Positions 28,951 through 38,293 of a stretch of 64,000 nt of DNA are shown one piece after another (positions within the stretch are counted from its first letter, which is position 1; each line of letters opens with the position of its first letter). This DNA comes from Bacillota bacterium (GTDB lineage Bacteria; Bacillota; UBA5301; Bu52), in NCBI GenBank assembly GCA_014896355.1, contig JADBKO010000004.1, positions 1-64,000 of the forward strand. Direction: 5' to 3'. The translations under genes and the position numbers were made by a program. The notes under the pieces were generated by a model. That model searched no databases. It was given only the letters and a program-made list of their open reading frames with translations, and was not told the DNA's origin.

Positions 28951-29526
28951 TCACGGCCGTCGCTGTGCGGGATCCTCGCTGCGCCCGGACCTCGCTGAAC
29001 CTTTCAGCGCCCGCAGAACTTGGCGCAACTCCTCCGGGTCCAGCGTGCGATCGCCGTGGATGGGTGAAGCCCCGAGGTTGATCCCCACGACCTCCATATC
29101 CCTGCCTACCAGGGCGTCGGCCAAGCGCAGGCGCAGGTCCGACCCAATCATCACCAGCGCGTCAAATTGGTGCAGGTAGGCGATGAGCCGGAGGATCTCG
29201 TTGAGGACCTCCATGCTGCTTTTCTCCTGGACCCAGCGCCACCGCTCCTCGTCGGTCATGAGCAAGGTGAACTCTACCCCCTCCTCCCGGCAGACCCGTT
29301 GGAGCTGCGCAGTGTTGCCAAGGGGGAAGCCGATCACGGCCAGCCTCTGGCCCCGCCGGATCTCCCCCAGGGACTCCAGGCGGGAGACAAAGGTCCGGTC
29401 CACGCCGGCGGCTTGCGCCGCCTCCTGTTGGGATAGCCCTTGGGCCCGGGCGTTGAGAATGCGGTCGATGGCTTGGTCGATCTTGGCCCGGCTGAGGAGC
29501 TTGTCACCCACGCGGATGAATTCCAA
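28951..29526 (-). CDS. HTH transcriptional regulator of the AAR-like cluster
   Basis: N-terminal HTH (AQGLSQQEAAQAAGVDRTFVSRLESLGEI) plus an alpha/beta C-terminal domain. TTG start preceded by AAAGGGG. Confidence 0.75.
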   Translation of the reverse strand: MEFIRVGDKLLSRAKIDQAIDRILNARAQGLSQQEAAQAAGVDRTFVSRLESLGEIRRGQRLAVIGFPLGNTAQLQRVCREEGVEFTLLMTDEERWRWVQEKSSMEVLNEILRLIAYLHQFDALVMIGSDLRLRLADALVGRDMEVVGINLGASPIHGDRTLDPEELRQVLRALKGSARSGRSEDPAQRRP

Positions 29527-29558
29527 GCGGCCTGGCCCCTTTCGCAGGCATCCAGAAG

Positions 29559-29582
29559 TATGTGCACATTCTTGTGCACATA
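29559..29582. promoter_or_regulatory. Candidate operator: TATGTGCACA-TTCT-TGTGCACATA
   Basis: Perfect 10-bp inverted repeat with 4-bp spacer; each arm contains the palindrome TGTGCACA. Covers the predicted transcription start. Confidence 0.75.
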
Positions 29583-29585
29583 TTC

Positions 29586-29614
29586 ATTCTAGCACGAGGG
29601 GCCGGTCTAGGCAA
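29586..29614 (-). promoter_or_regulatory. Sigma-A-like promoter of the HTH-regulator gene
   Basis: Minus strand TTGCCT, 17 bp, TAGAAT. Confidence 0.65.
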
Positions 29615-30614
29615 GATCAGATAGGAGAGAACGAAGCAGAGCCTCCAGGTCGGGATAGGTGGCAATCTGGTTGATTTGCTGGCGGATACGGGCGGCACCG
29701 GGCAGCCCCTTCAGGTACCAGGCCAGATGCTTGCGCATCTCCGGAACCGCCACGCGTTCCCCCTTTTGGGCCACGGCCAGGCGCAGGTGGCGCAGGGCCA
29801 CGGAGAGCCGTTCCTGGGCGGACACGGGCGGCAACAGGGAGCCCGTACGGAGAAAGTGCTGGACCTCCCGGAAAATCCAGGGCGCCCCCAGCGCCCCGCG
29901 GCCGATCATGATGCCGTCGCAGCCCGTTTGTTGCCACATGGTCAGGGCATCTTCGGGGGTGGCTACGTCGCCGTTGCCGATGACCGGGATCTGCAGGCGC
30001 TCTTTGACCCGCCGGATCAGACTCCAATCCGAATGGCCGCCGTAAAACTGGGAGCGCGTGCGGGGATGCAGGGTGATGGCTGCCACACCGGCATCCTGCA
30101 GGCGCTGGGCCAGATCCACGGCGGTGTCGGGTGCAGATTGGTCCCACCCGGAGCGCATCTTCACCGTCACCGGCGCATGCACCGCCCGCACCACCGCCGC
30201 AGCCACCGCCACGGCGCGGGCAGGGTCCTTCAAAAGCGCTGCCCCGTCCCCGTTGGCCACCACCTTGGGTGCAGGACAGCCCATGTTGATGTCCAAAAGG
30301 TCCGGACGCCACCGCTTCTCCACTCTGGCCGCAGCCTGCGCCATCACGTCCGGCTCGGAGCCGAAAAGCTGCACCGCAATGGGCCGCACCGCGTCGCTGA
30401 ACTCCAGCATCTCCTCCGTGTGGCGATTTCCGTAACACAAGGCCCGGGAGCTGACCATCTCCGTGAAAACCAAACCGCACCCGTAATCCTTGGCGATGAT
30501 GCGGAAGGCTTCGTCGCTGACCCCCGCCATGGGCGCCAGGCAAAGGGGGGGATCCACTCGTACCGAGCCGATGGCCAGGGGCTGCCAGAGTTGCGGGGCA
30601 GGGCTTTGCGGCAA
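29607..30614 (-). CDS. dusB: tRNA-dihydrouridine synthase
   Basis: LAPMAGVSDEAFRIIAKDYGCGLVFTEMVS, INMGCPAPKV, ITLHPRTRSQFYGGHSDW, GNGDVATPEDA. Confidence 0.94.
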   Translation of the reverse strand: MPQSPAPQLWQPLAIGSVRVDPPLCLAPMAGVSDEAFRIIAKDYGCGLVFTEMVSSRALCYGNRHTEEMLEFSDAVRPIAVQLFGSEPDVMAQAAARVEKRWRPDLLDINMGCPAPKVVANGDGAALLKDPARAVAVAAAVVRAVHAPVTVKMRSGWDQSAPDTAVDLAQRLQDAGVAAITLHPRTRSQFYGGHSDWSLIRRVKERLQIPVIGNGDVATPEDALTMWQQTGCDGIMIGRGALGAPWIFREVQHFLRTGSLLPPVSAQERLSVALRHLRLAVAQKGERVAVPEMRKHLAWYLKGLPGAARIRQQINQIATYPDLEALLRSLLSDLA

Positions 30615-30684
30615 GCGTTTTCACTCCCTTTCGCATAAAAAGAGCGCAAGCAGCGCGCCGGGAAGAAACGATCCTTGATAAAAC

Positions 30685-30708
30685 AAACAGAGCCCTGCGG
30701 CTCTGTTT
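30685..30708 (-). terminator. Rho-independent terminator downstream of rpmE
   Basis: AAACAGAGCC-CTGC-GGCTCTGTTT; on the minus strand followed by GTTTTATC. Confidence 0.8.
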
Positions 30709-30773
30709 GCCAATGGTCTCGTGTATTCTGCGCCGACACCGAACAGAACCCGCCATTGCCGGGCTGCCCGGAC

Positions 30774-30974
30774 TCACTTCAAGCCGTGCTTGCTCCGGAA
30801 CCGCTCCACCCGGCCACCGGTATCCACCAGGCGCTGCTGGCCGGTGAAGAACGGGTGGCACTTGGAACAAACATCGACCCGGAGGGCCTTTTTGGTGGAG
30901 CCTGTGGTAAAGGTGTTGCCGCAGGCACACGTGACAGTGGCCTGGTAATATTCCGGATGAATACCCTTCTTCAT
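30774..30974 (-). CDS. rpmE: 50S ribosomal protein L31, Zn-binding type
   Basis: [59 protein letters not shown]. Confidence 0.96.
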   Translation of the reverse strand: MKKGIHPEYYQATVTCACGNTFTTGSTKKALRVDVCSKCHPFFTGQQRLVDTGGRVERFRSKHGLK

Positions 30975-31066
30975 AGCAGCCAAATCCTTTCGTGGCACCT
31001 GATTCACGGTCTTTAACTATACCACAGGCCAGCCGGGCCCGCAATAGGCGGGGTGCGGGGGGACGA

Positions 31067-32404
31067 TCATTCCGGCGGGGTGAAGCTTCCCCATCCCACC
31101 TGGGGAAACGCCTGGCGCAGGCGGCGCCACCACTCCGGCAAACCCATGGGTGCCCCGAAGCCCGGCCGCTCCTGACCCCGGTCAGCCGCGGAGCCGGGGG
31201 CCTCCCCGGTGCTGCCACCCCCCAACAGGATCTCTTCCAGAAGCGCCGGGTCCATATTCAACGGACGCAGCTGGATGAGATCCACCGGTGCAGCTTCCAG
31301 GAAATCCTGCAGCGCAGCCAGTTCCTCCGGCGTATCCGTGAGGCCGGGATACACCAGGAGATTCAACGAGGTCCGGGCTCCTTCGCTCTTGGCTGCCCGC
31401 AGCGACTGGAGCACGGAATCCAGGGTGTAGCCATGGGGGCGGTAGTAGGCCGAGAACACCGCCGGACGGGCACTGAACAGGCTCACCCGGACGCTGCCCA
31501 GGCCGGCGGCAGCCAAGCGCCGGATGGCCTCCGGACGGCTGCCGTTGGTGTTCATGTTGATCAGCCCCCGGCGGGTGGCCCGCCGCCACTGGCGGATGGC
31601 TGCTTCGGCCAATTCCGCCTGCATCGATGGCTCGCCCTCACAGCCCTGGCCAAAACTGACCATGGCCTTGGGCGCAGCCTGCAGGTGCGCCAGCCCCACC
31701 TCCACCACCTCATCTAGGGTGGGACGGAACGCCAAGCGGTCCTGAGCCGCAGGAAAAACCCCGTCCGGCTGGGCGGACAGGCACCCCCGGCAGCGGGCGT
31801 TGCAGGCGGCGGAAATGGGGATTCCGGCTTCCCAGCGCCGGTAAAAGAGGTTTTGCGCCGTGAAGCAACCATACTCCAGGGCGCAGCGGGAAAGGTGCTT
31901 CACCAGCCGGTTGCCGGGAGACTCCTCCAGACGCTGGGATACTACGCGGGGCAGGTCCGGCCCGTTGAAATGCTTGGGATCCCAGAGGCCCGGCTCCTCC
32001 ACCGGCATGGCTGCAGCCCAGAGCTGTGGCTCCTGCCCTGGCCCCGGCGGCTCGCTGGCTGCCACGGCCGTGTAGCCATAGAGCGGCAGAGCGGCGGCGC
32101 GCCGGCCCTGTTCGTAGGCAGGCAGCAGCGTGCGCAGAAACCCCGTCGGCAGAATGGCGGACACCGCCGTGCCCTCGGCCACCGCCACCCGGCCGCGCCG
32201 GTCCAGACCCAAAGGCTGGCGTCCCGGCAGGGACAAGAGAGTGCTGCCGGCGGGCAAAGGGATGGCGTTCTCAGGCGTGAGTTCCCACAGTTCACCGCGG
32301 CTGCGTCCCACCGCCCGCAAAGGCGTCCAGTGCAAGCGCCCGTCGGCGCCCGTGACCACCGAATACAGCCTCGGAACATGATTTGGAGACACTCGTGGCG
32401 TCAT
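31067..32404 (-). CDS. Radical SAM protein with N-terminal domain of unknown function
   Basis: CNARCRGC radical SAM motif; MVSFGQGCEGEPSM; NMNTNGSRPEAIRRL. About 170-aa N-terminal extension. Start MTPRVSPNHVPRLYSV. Confidence 0.85.
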   Translation of the reverse strand: MTPRVSPNHVPRLYSVVTGADGRLHWTPLRAVGRSRGELWELTPENAIPLPAGSTLLSLPGRQPLGLDRRGRVAVAEGTAVSAILPTGFLRTLLPAYEQGRRAAALPLYGYTAVAASEPPGPGQEPQLWAAAMPVEEPGLWDPKHFNGPDLPRVVSQRLEESPGNRLVKHLSRCALEYGCFTAQNLFYRRWEAGIPISAACNARCRGCLSAQPDGVFPAAQDRLAFRPTLDEVVEVGLAHLQAAPKAMVSFGQGCEGEPSMQAELAEAAIRQWRRATRRGLINMNTNGSRPEAIRRLAAAGLGSVRVSLFSARPAVFSAYYRPHGYTLDSVLQSLRAAKSEGARTSLNLLVYPGLTDTPEELAALQDFLEAAPVDLIQLRPLNMDPALLEEILLGGGSTGEAPGSAADRGQERPGFGAPMGLPEWWRRLRQAFPQVGWGSFTPPE

Positions 32405-32417
32405 GCGTTTGTCCCGT

Positions 32418-33560
32418 TCACCGCACAAACTGTCTCGGGTTCGCGGGCTGGCCGTCCTTCCAGATTTCGAAGTGCAGATGGGGGCCGGTGGCGTTGCCAG
32501 ACATGCCGCTATAGGCGATGATCTGGCCTGCCTCCACCCACTGACCCGCCTGCACAGTGAGGCGGGAGTTATGTGCGTAGCGGGTTTCCAGGCCTCCCGG
32601 ATGCCGGATGCGGACCCAAAGGCCATAGGCGCCATACGCGCCCGCCTCTTCCACACGCCCGGCGGCGGCAGCCCGAACCGGCGAGCCGCTGCCGATGGCG
32701 ATATCCACGCCCTCATGGGAGCGGCCCCAGCGCCAGCCAAAGCCCGAGGTTACGTTGCGGCTGGCCACGGGCCAGAGAAGATACCTGCCCCCGCGGGAAG
32801 CCACACCGCCCCTCTGGGAGGGGGGTGGGCCCAGGGGCTTCGCCCCCGGCAAAAGAAGCAGCGTGCCGATGGGAACATGGTCTGGGTCGTTCAACCCGTT
32901 GGCCGCCACTACCCGTTGCTGGGCCACCCCGTAGCGCCGGCAAATGGCCCACAGGCTGTCTCCGGGCTGTACCCGGTACAAAACCCCGTCTTCTGCAGGG
33001 ACCTGGAGCTTCTGCCCGGGAAAGATGGCATCGGCGTCCGCCAGATGGTTGGCCCACACCAGGGTGTCGGTCTTCAGGCCCCAACGGCGCGCCAGAACCG
33101 TCAGATTATCGCCGGCCTGCACCACATAGGAGCGGACCACGGGCCGGCCCGGCGAAGTCTTGGCGCCGGCGGGGGCAGCTTGTCCGGACGTAGGTTGCGG
33201 TCCGGGCCGCGTAACCGCCTGCTTACCGGGCTCCGGCGCAACCTGCGGCGTCTTCCCTGCCGCGGCCTGTCCTTGGCCTGTGGCCTGCGAAGCCCCGGGC
33301 TCTCTAGTCCCCACAGATGGCTGGGCAGAAGGCCGGGGGTTCACAGCCCCGGCTTTCCCCTTGTTGGAGGCCGCAGGGCTCACCTGCGCCCCCCGGCCTC
33401 CCAGACGCGGCTCCACGGCAGTAAAGCCCACCACCAGCAGCGTGACGAAAAACGCTGCCGCCAGCACCCGCACGGGCCAGCGGCCTTCGGCCTTCCCCTT
33501 GTCTGCGTCCCGAAGGCTGCGGGATGCCCCCGGCTCCGGCGAGCCATCAGGCGTACCCAT
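32418..33560 (-). CDS. M23 peptidase with two LysM domains and one N-terminal TM
   Basis: LysM ([36 protein letters not shown]); M23 ([47 protein letters not shown]). Confidence 0.92.
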   Translation of the reverse strand: MGTPDGSPEPGASRSLRDADKGKAEGRWPVRVLAAAFFVTLLVVGFTAVEPRLGGRGAQVSPAASNKGKAGAVNPRPSAQPSVGTREPGASQATGQGQAAAGKTPQVAPEPGKQAVTRPGPQPTSGQAAPAGAKTSPGRPVVRSYVVQAGDNLTVLARRWGLKTDTLVWANHLADADAIFPGQKLQVPAEDGVLYRVQPGDSLWAICRRYGVAQQRVVAANGLNDPDHVPIGTLLLLPGAKPLGPPPSQRGGVASRGGRYLLWPVASRNVTSGFGWRWGRSHEGVDIAIGSGSPVRAAAAGRVEEAGAYGAYGLWVRIRHPGGLETRYAHNSRLTVQAGQWVEAGQIIAYSGMSGNATGPHLHFEIWKDGQPANPRQFVR

Positions 33561-34851
33561 TGCGCGCCTCCTCGCTCTTGGCGCGGACGTTGTCGGCGAA
33601 GCGGGACTTGATGACCAGTTGTGCCAATTCCTTGTTATTTTTGGTATGCATCAGGCGGTCCAGGAGCAACTCGGTCGTTTCCGCCACGCCCAAAGATCCC
33701 AGGACTTTGCGCAGGATCCACATCATATCCAGTTCTTCGCTGGTCAACAGGAGCTCTTCCTTGCGGGTGCCGGACCGGTAGATGTCCACGGCCGGGAAGA
33801 TACGGCGCTCAGCCAGTTTGCGGTCCAGATGGATCTCCGAGTTTCCTGTTCCCTTGAACTCCTCGAAGATCACTTCGTCCATGCGGCTGCCAGTCTCCAC
33901 CAGGGCCGTGGCCAGGATGGTGAGGCTGCCGCCCTCCTCCAGGTTGCGGGCGGCGCCGAAAAAGCGCTTGGGACGGTAAAGGGCCGTGGGATCCACGCCT
34001 CCGGAAAGGGTGCGACCGCTGGGGGGAACCACCAGGTTGTGGGCCCGGGCCAGGCGAGTAATACTGTCTAGGAGGATGACGACGTCGTGGCCGTGTTCCA
34101 CCAGTCGCTTCGCCCGCTCCAGGACCATATCCGCCACTTTCACATGGTTCTCCGCCGGTTGGTCAAACGTGGAGCTCACCACGTCGCCCTGAACGGAGCG
34201 CTCCATGTCGGTGACTTCTTCGGGGCGTTCATCGATCAGCAGCACGATCAAATAGAGCTCGGGATGGTTGATGGTCAAGGCGTTGGCGATCCGCTTCAGG
34301 AGGGTGGTCTTGCCTGCTTTGGGCGGCGAAACGATGAGGGCCCGTTGTCCCTTCCCCAAGGGAGCGATGATATCCACCAGCCGCATGGCGATGTCTCGGG
34401 AGCCTTCGGTCTCGAGATGCAGACGCTCGTTCGGATAGACCGGCGTCAGATTATCGAAATGCGGCCGCAGTCTCGCCCTTTCGGGATCCTCGAAATTCAC
34501 CGCCATGACCCGCAGCAGGGCGGAATAGCGTTCGCCCTCCTTGGGCGGCCTCACCTGGCCCAACACCAAATCGCCGTCCCGCAAGTCAAAGCGGCGGATC
34601 TGCGAGGGCGAGACATAGATGTCGCCTGGCGCCGGTAACAGGCCATGGGACCGCAGAAACCCGTATCCATCGGGCAAAGTCTCGAGAATTCCCTGGGAGA
34701 ACTCCAATCCTTGTTTTTCCGTCTCGTTCTTGAGGATGGCGATGATGAGGTCATCCTTACGCAGTTTACTCTGGCCGACCACGCCGCTGTCACGGGCAAT
34801 CTCCCGCAGTTCCGTGAGGTTCTTGCTTTGCAGGTCAGCGATGGTAAGCAA
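33547..34851 (-). CDS. rho: Transcription termination factor Rho
   Basis: [74 protein letters not shown]. Confidence 0.97.
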   Translation of the reverse strand: MLTIADLQSKNLTELREIARDSGVVGQSKLRKDDLIIAILKNETEKQGLEFSQGILETLPDGYGFLRSHGLLPAPGDIYVSPSQIRRFDLRDGDLVLGQVRPPKEGERYSALLRVMAVNFEDPERARLRPHFDNLTPVYPNERLHLETEGSRDIAMRLVDIIAPLGKGQRALIVSPPKAGKTTLLKRIANALTINHPELYLIVLLIDERPEEVTDMERSVQGDVVSSTFDQPAENHVKVADMVLERAKRLVEHGHDVVILLDSITRLARAHNLVVPPSGRTLSGGVDPTALYRPKRFFGAARNLEEGGSLTILATALVETGSRMDEVIFEEFKGTGNSEIHLDRKLAERRIFPAVDIYRSGTRKEELLLTSEELDMMWILRKVLGSLGVAETTELLLDRLMHTKNNKELAQLVIKSRFADNVRAKSEEARNGYA

Positions 34852-35289
34852 CCCGTATCCCTCTTTTCAAAGTGCCTCCACTCCGCCCGCAGCACGTCCC
34901 TGTCCGTTCCCTCGAGCGGATTGCTTCCTCTCCAATAGGAGATGCATTATGGACAACATGCGGAGGACCAACAAAGGTTGGATTCCGAGAGCCTGGCCGC
35001 CCGGCATGCGAAAGCCCGACACGGATACCCGGCCGTTCCAAAAGCCGACGGCGTTTCAACAGGCAGACTTATTCCACCGGCAGAATATAGGTCGCGCAGT
35101 AGCTGGATAAACGAGAGGTCGAACGATCCCCCAGTAAATCACTATGGGAACAAGGCGGCCAGTTTCTGGCCAACGAAGAGGCCGCTTAAATGATTCGCCG
35201 GGGCGCGGCGAATTCCTCCATCCCGGCACATTTTTCGCAGCCTGAGAGCGAAATATACGCCCGCAGGCCCTCACACACATCCGGCAGGA

Positions 35290-36936
35290 TCACGCCTGCT
35301 CCGTTTTTCCCTGTCCGGATCCGCGCCGGGCCTGATGGGCCAGGGCGGCAGCCACGAAATCCCGGAACAGAGGATGCGGCAGGTTGGGTCGTGACTTGAA
35401 TTCCGGGTGGAACTGCGAAGCCACAAACCAGGGATGATCTGCAAGTTCGATGAGCTCCACCAGACGCCGGTCAGGAGAAGTTCCTCCGATGACCAGGCCC
35501 TTGTCCACCAGCTGGGCGCGGTACTCATTGTTCAGCTCAAAGCGGTGCCGGTGTCGCTCTTCGACGAGATCCTGCCCATAGGCTGCCCGGGCTTTTGTCC
35601 CAGGCGTCAGAACACAGGGGTACAGGCCCAGCCGCATGGTTCCGCCCAGGTCCTCGATGCTGCGCTGCTCGGGCAGGAGGTCGATGACCGGGTAAGGCGT
35701 GGCCGGGTCGAATTCGGAGCTGTTCGCTTCCTTCCAACCGCACACATGCCGGGCGAACTCGATGACGGCGCACTGCATGCCCAGGCAAAGGCCCAGGTAA
35801 GGGATCTTTTCTTCGCGGGCAATCTGGATGGCGCGGATTTTGCCTTCGATGCCGCGGTTTCCGAAGCCCCCCGGGACCAGAATGCCGTCCACGTTCGCAA
35901 AGAGGGCCTCCTGTTCCTCCGGGGTGCGGGATTCCAGCTCCTCGGAATTGACCCAGACGATGTCTAGCCGGGCGTTGTTGGCGATGCCCGCGTGGCGCAG
36001 GGCCTCCACCACGCTCATGTAGGCGTCGTGCAGCGCCACATACTTCCCCACCACAGCGATACGGACGCTGGTCCGGGGGTGTTTGAGGCGTTCTACCATC
36101 TGCCGCCACTCAGTGAGATCCCGCTTGCCAGCCGGCAGGCCCAGCTTTTGGATGACGATGTCATCCAGCCCTTCGTCGGCCAGGATGATGGGAACCTCGT
36201 AGATGCTTTCCGCGTCCACGTTCGGGATGACCGCCGCCGGGTCGACATTGCAGAACAACGCGATCTTGGCCTTGATGTCGTCGTTCAGAGGCTTCTCCGA
36301 GCGGCAGACGATGATGTCCGGCTGGATACCGATACTGCGCAATTCTTTGACGCTGTGCTGGGTAGGCTTGGTCTTCAGCTCTCCAGCCGCCTTGATGTAA
36401 GGAACCAGGGTGACGTGGATGTAGAGGACCGCGTCGCGGCCCACATCGGTGCGGAACTGCCGGATAGCCTCCAGAAACGGTAGACTCTCGATATCCCCTA
36501 CGGTGCCGCCCACTTCCACGATGATGACCTGGGGATTCTCGGCTTCCGCCAGCCGGCGGATCTGGCTCTTGATCTCATTGGTGACGTGAGGGATCACCTG
36601 TACCGTGCCACCGAGGAACTCGCCGCGCCGTTCTTTCGTGATGATCTGCCAAAAGATCTTACCGGCAGTGACGTTGTTCAGTTTGCTCAGGTGGACACCG
36701 GTGAAACGTTCGTAATGGCCCAGATCCAAATCGGTTTCCGCCCCATCGTCGGTGACGAAAACCTCCCCGTGCTGATACGGACTCATGGTGCCCGGGTCTA
36801 CATTAATATAGGGGTCGAACTTGAGAATGCTTACGGAAATGCCGCGGCTTTTCAAGAGCCGGCCCAGCGACGCGGCAGTGATCCCTTTTCCCAGGGAGGA
36901 TACCACACCGCCGGTGACAAAGATGTATTTGGTCAA
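35290..36936 (-). CDS. pyrG: CTP synthase; TTG start
   Basis: [42 protein letters not shown] and [15 protein letters not shown] amidotransferase domain. Confidence 0.97.
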   Translation of the reverse strand: MTKYIFVTGGVVSSLGKGITAASLGRLLKSRGISVSILKFDPYINVDPGTMSPYQHGEVFVTDDGAETDLDLGHYERFTGVHLSKLNNVTAGKIFWQIITKERRGEFLGGTVQVIPHVTNEIKSQIRRLAEAENPQVIIVEVGGTVGDIESLPFLEAIRQFRTDVGRDAVLYIHVTLVPYIKAAGELKTKPTQHSVKELRSIGIQPDIIVCRSEKPLNDDIKAKIALFCNVDPAAVIPNVDAESIYEVPIILADEGLDDIVIQKLGLPAGKRDLTEWRQMVERLKHPRTSVRIAVVGKYVALHDAYMSVVEALRHAGIANNARLDIVWVNSEELESRTPEEQEALFANVDGILVPGGFGNRGIEGKIRAIQIAREEKIPYLGLCLGMQCAVIEFARHVCGWKEANSSEFDPATPYPVIDLLPEQRSIEDLGGTMRLGLYPCVLTPGTKARAAYGQDLVEERHRHRFELNNEYRAQLVDKGLVIGGTSPDRRLVELIELADHPWFVASQFHPEFKSRPNLPHPLFRDFVAAALAHQARRGSGQGKTEQA

Positions 36937-36971
36937 CAGCCGTCGCCCCTTCCTGGTCGCCACGGCGTTCC

Positions 36972-37001
36972 ATTATACCACACAGACAGACGGGGAGCCA
37001 A
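36972..37001 (-). promoter_or_regulatory. Extended -10 promoter for pyrG
   Basis: Minus strand TTGGCT, 18 bp, TGGTATAAT; -10 is ATTATA at 36972-36977. Confidence 0.55.
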
Positions 37002-37024
37002 CCGTTTTTCCGGCTGGCTCCCCG
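36992..37024 (-). terminator. Hairpin between the ABC ATPase gene and pyrG
   Basis: GGGGAGCCAACCG...CGGCTGGCTCCCC, 13-bp stem with one mismatch; no clear U-tract. Confidence 0.45.
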
Positions 37025-37128
37025 GAGGTTCTTGCCTAGCGGCCTGGAAAAAGCAACGACACGTGGCAGCCGGCCACAGGTCCGGCGCGCGTTGCGATGC
37101 GAACGCGGCTCCGTCCGACCCGTCCGGA

Positions 37129-38238
37129 TCAATAAATGGCCCGTTCTGTCTCGTGATCGAAGAAGTGCGCCCGCCGCAGGTCGAAATGCACCGGATGCTC
37201 CGCGCCGTCGGAGGCGGTGGTATGCGGATCCACACGGGCCACGAAGCTGGAGGACCCGATGGTCATGTAGAGGTAGGTCTCATTGCCCATGGGCTCCACC
37301 ACGTCCACGCTGGCCACGATGGTCTCCTCGGGCAGTGGCGGCTCGGGCATCATCTTGGCATCGTCGATATCCTCCGGCCGGATGCCCATGATGACTTCCT
37401 TGCCCAGGTACTTGCGCAGGTCCTTAAGGCTGGCAGCCTTCTCCCGCGGCAGCTTGAGGCGGAAGCCGCCGTTCTTCACGTAGATGTCCTCGCCTTCGCT
37501 CTCCAGGATCACATCGATGAAGTTCATGGCCGGGCTGCCGATGAAACCAGCCACGAAGACGTTGTCCGGATGCTCATAGATCTCCAGCGGCTTGCCCACC
37601 TGCTGAATGACGCCATCCTTCATGACCACAATCGGTCGCCCATGGTCATGGCCTCGGTCTGGTCGTGGGTCACGTAGATGGGTGGCATGCAGCCGGTTGT
37701 GCAGTTTGCTGATCTCGGACCTCATCTGTACGCGCAGCTTGGCGTCCAGGTTGGACAGCGGTTCGTCCATCAGAAAGACCTTGGGCTCGCGGACGATGGC
37801 GCGCCCCACGGCCACACGCTGGCGCTGCCCGCCGGAGAGTTCTTTGGGCTTACGGTTCAGAAGGTTCTCGATGCCCAGCATCTTGGCGGCCTGGCGGACC
37901 CGGCGCTCGATGTCGGCCTTGGGGAACTTGCGCAGCTTCAGCCCGAAAGCCATGTTGTCATATACGCTCATGTGAGGGTACAGGGCATAGTTTTGGAACA
38001 CCATGGCGATGTCGCGGTCCTTGGGCGGCACATCGTTGACCAGCGTATCCCCAATGTAGATGTTCCCTTCAGTGATCTCCTCCAGGCCGGCGACCATACG
38101 GAGGGTGGTGGATTTTCCGCAACCGGACGGCCCTACCAGGACCACGAACTCGCGGTCTTGAATCTCCAAGTTGGCATCCTTTACTGCGGTGACTTGGCCG
38201 AATTTCTTGCTGACATGCTCCAAAACCACTTTTGCCAT
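37129..38238 (-). CDS. ugpC: Sugar ABC transporter ATP-binding protein (UgpC/MsmX type) with internal compensated frameshift
   Basis: VGPSGCGKSTTLRMVAGLE, LSGGQRQRVAVGRAI, VFLMDEPLSNLDAKLR, FIGSPAMNF; H-loop segment out of frame. Confidence 0.9.
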   Translation of the reverse strand: MAKVVLEHVSKKFGQVTAVKDANLEIQDREFVVLVGPSGCGKSTTLRMVAGLEEITEGNIYIGDTLVNDVPPKDRDIAMVFQNYALYPHMSVYDNMAFGLKLRKFPKADIERRVRQAAKMLGIENLLNRKPKELSGGQRQRVAVGRAIVREPKVFLMDEPLSNLDAKLRVQMRSEISKLHNRLHATHLRDPRPDRGHDHGRPIVVMKDGVIQQVGKPLEIYEHPDNVFVAGFIGSPAMNFIDVILESEGEDIYVKNGGFRLKLPREKAASLKDLRKYLGKEVIMGIRPEDIDDAKMMPEPPLPEETIVASVDVVEPMGNETYLYMTIGSSSFVARVDPHTTASDGAEHPVHFDLRRAHFFDHETERAIY

Positions 38239-38293
38239 TGTGCGTCTCTCCTTTTCTGATAGTCTATATTATAAGTAAGATTCCATTATTCCC

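Noticed and set aside
29617-31218. 533-aa minus ORF spanning dusB, rpmE and the radical SAM 3' end
   Set aside because: Out of frame with all three recognised genes; low-complexity Pro/Ala/Arg/Gly composition.
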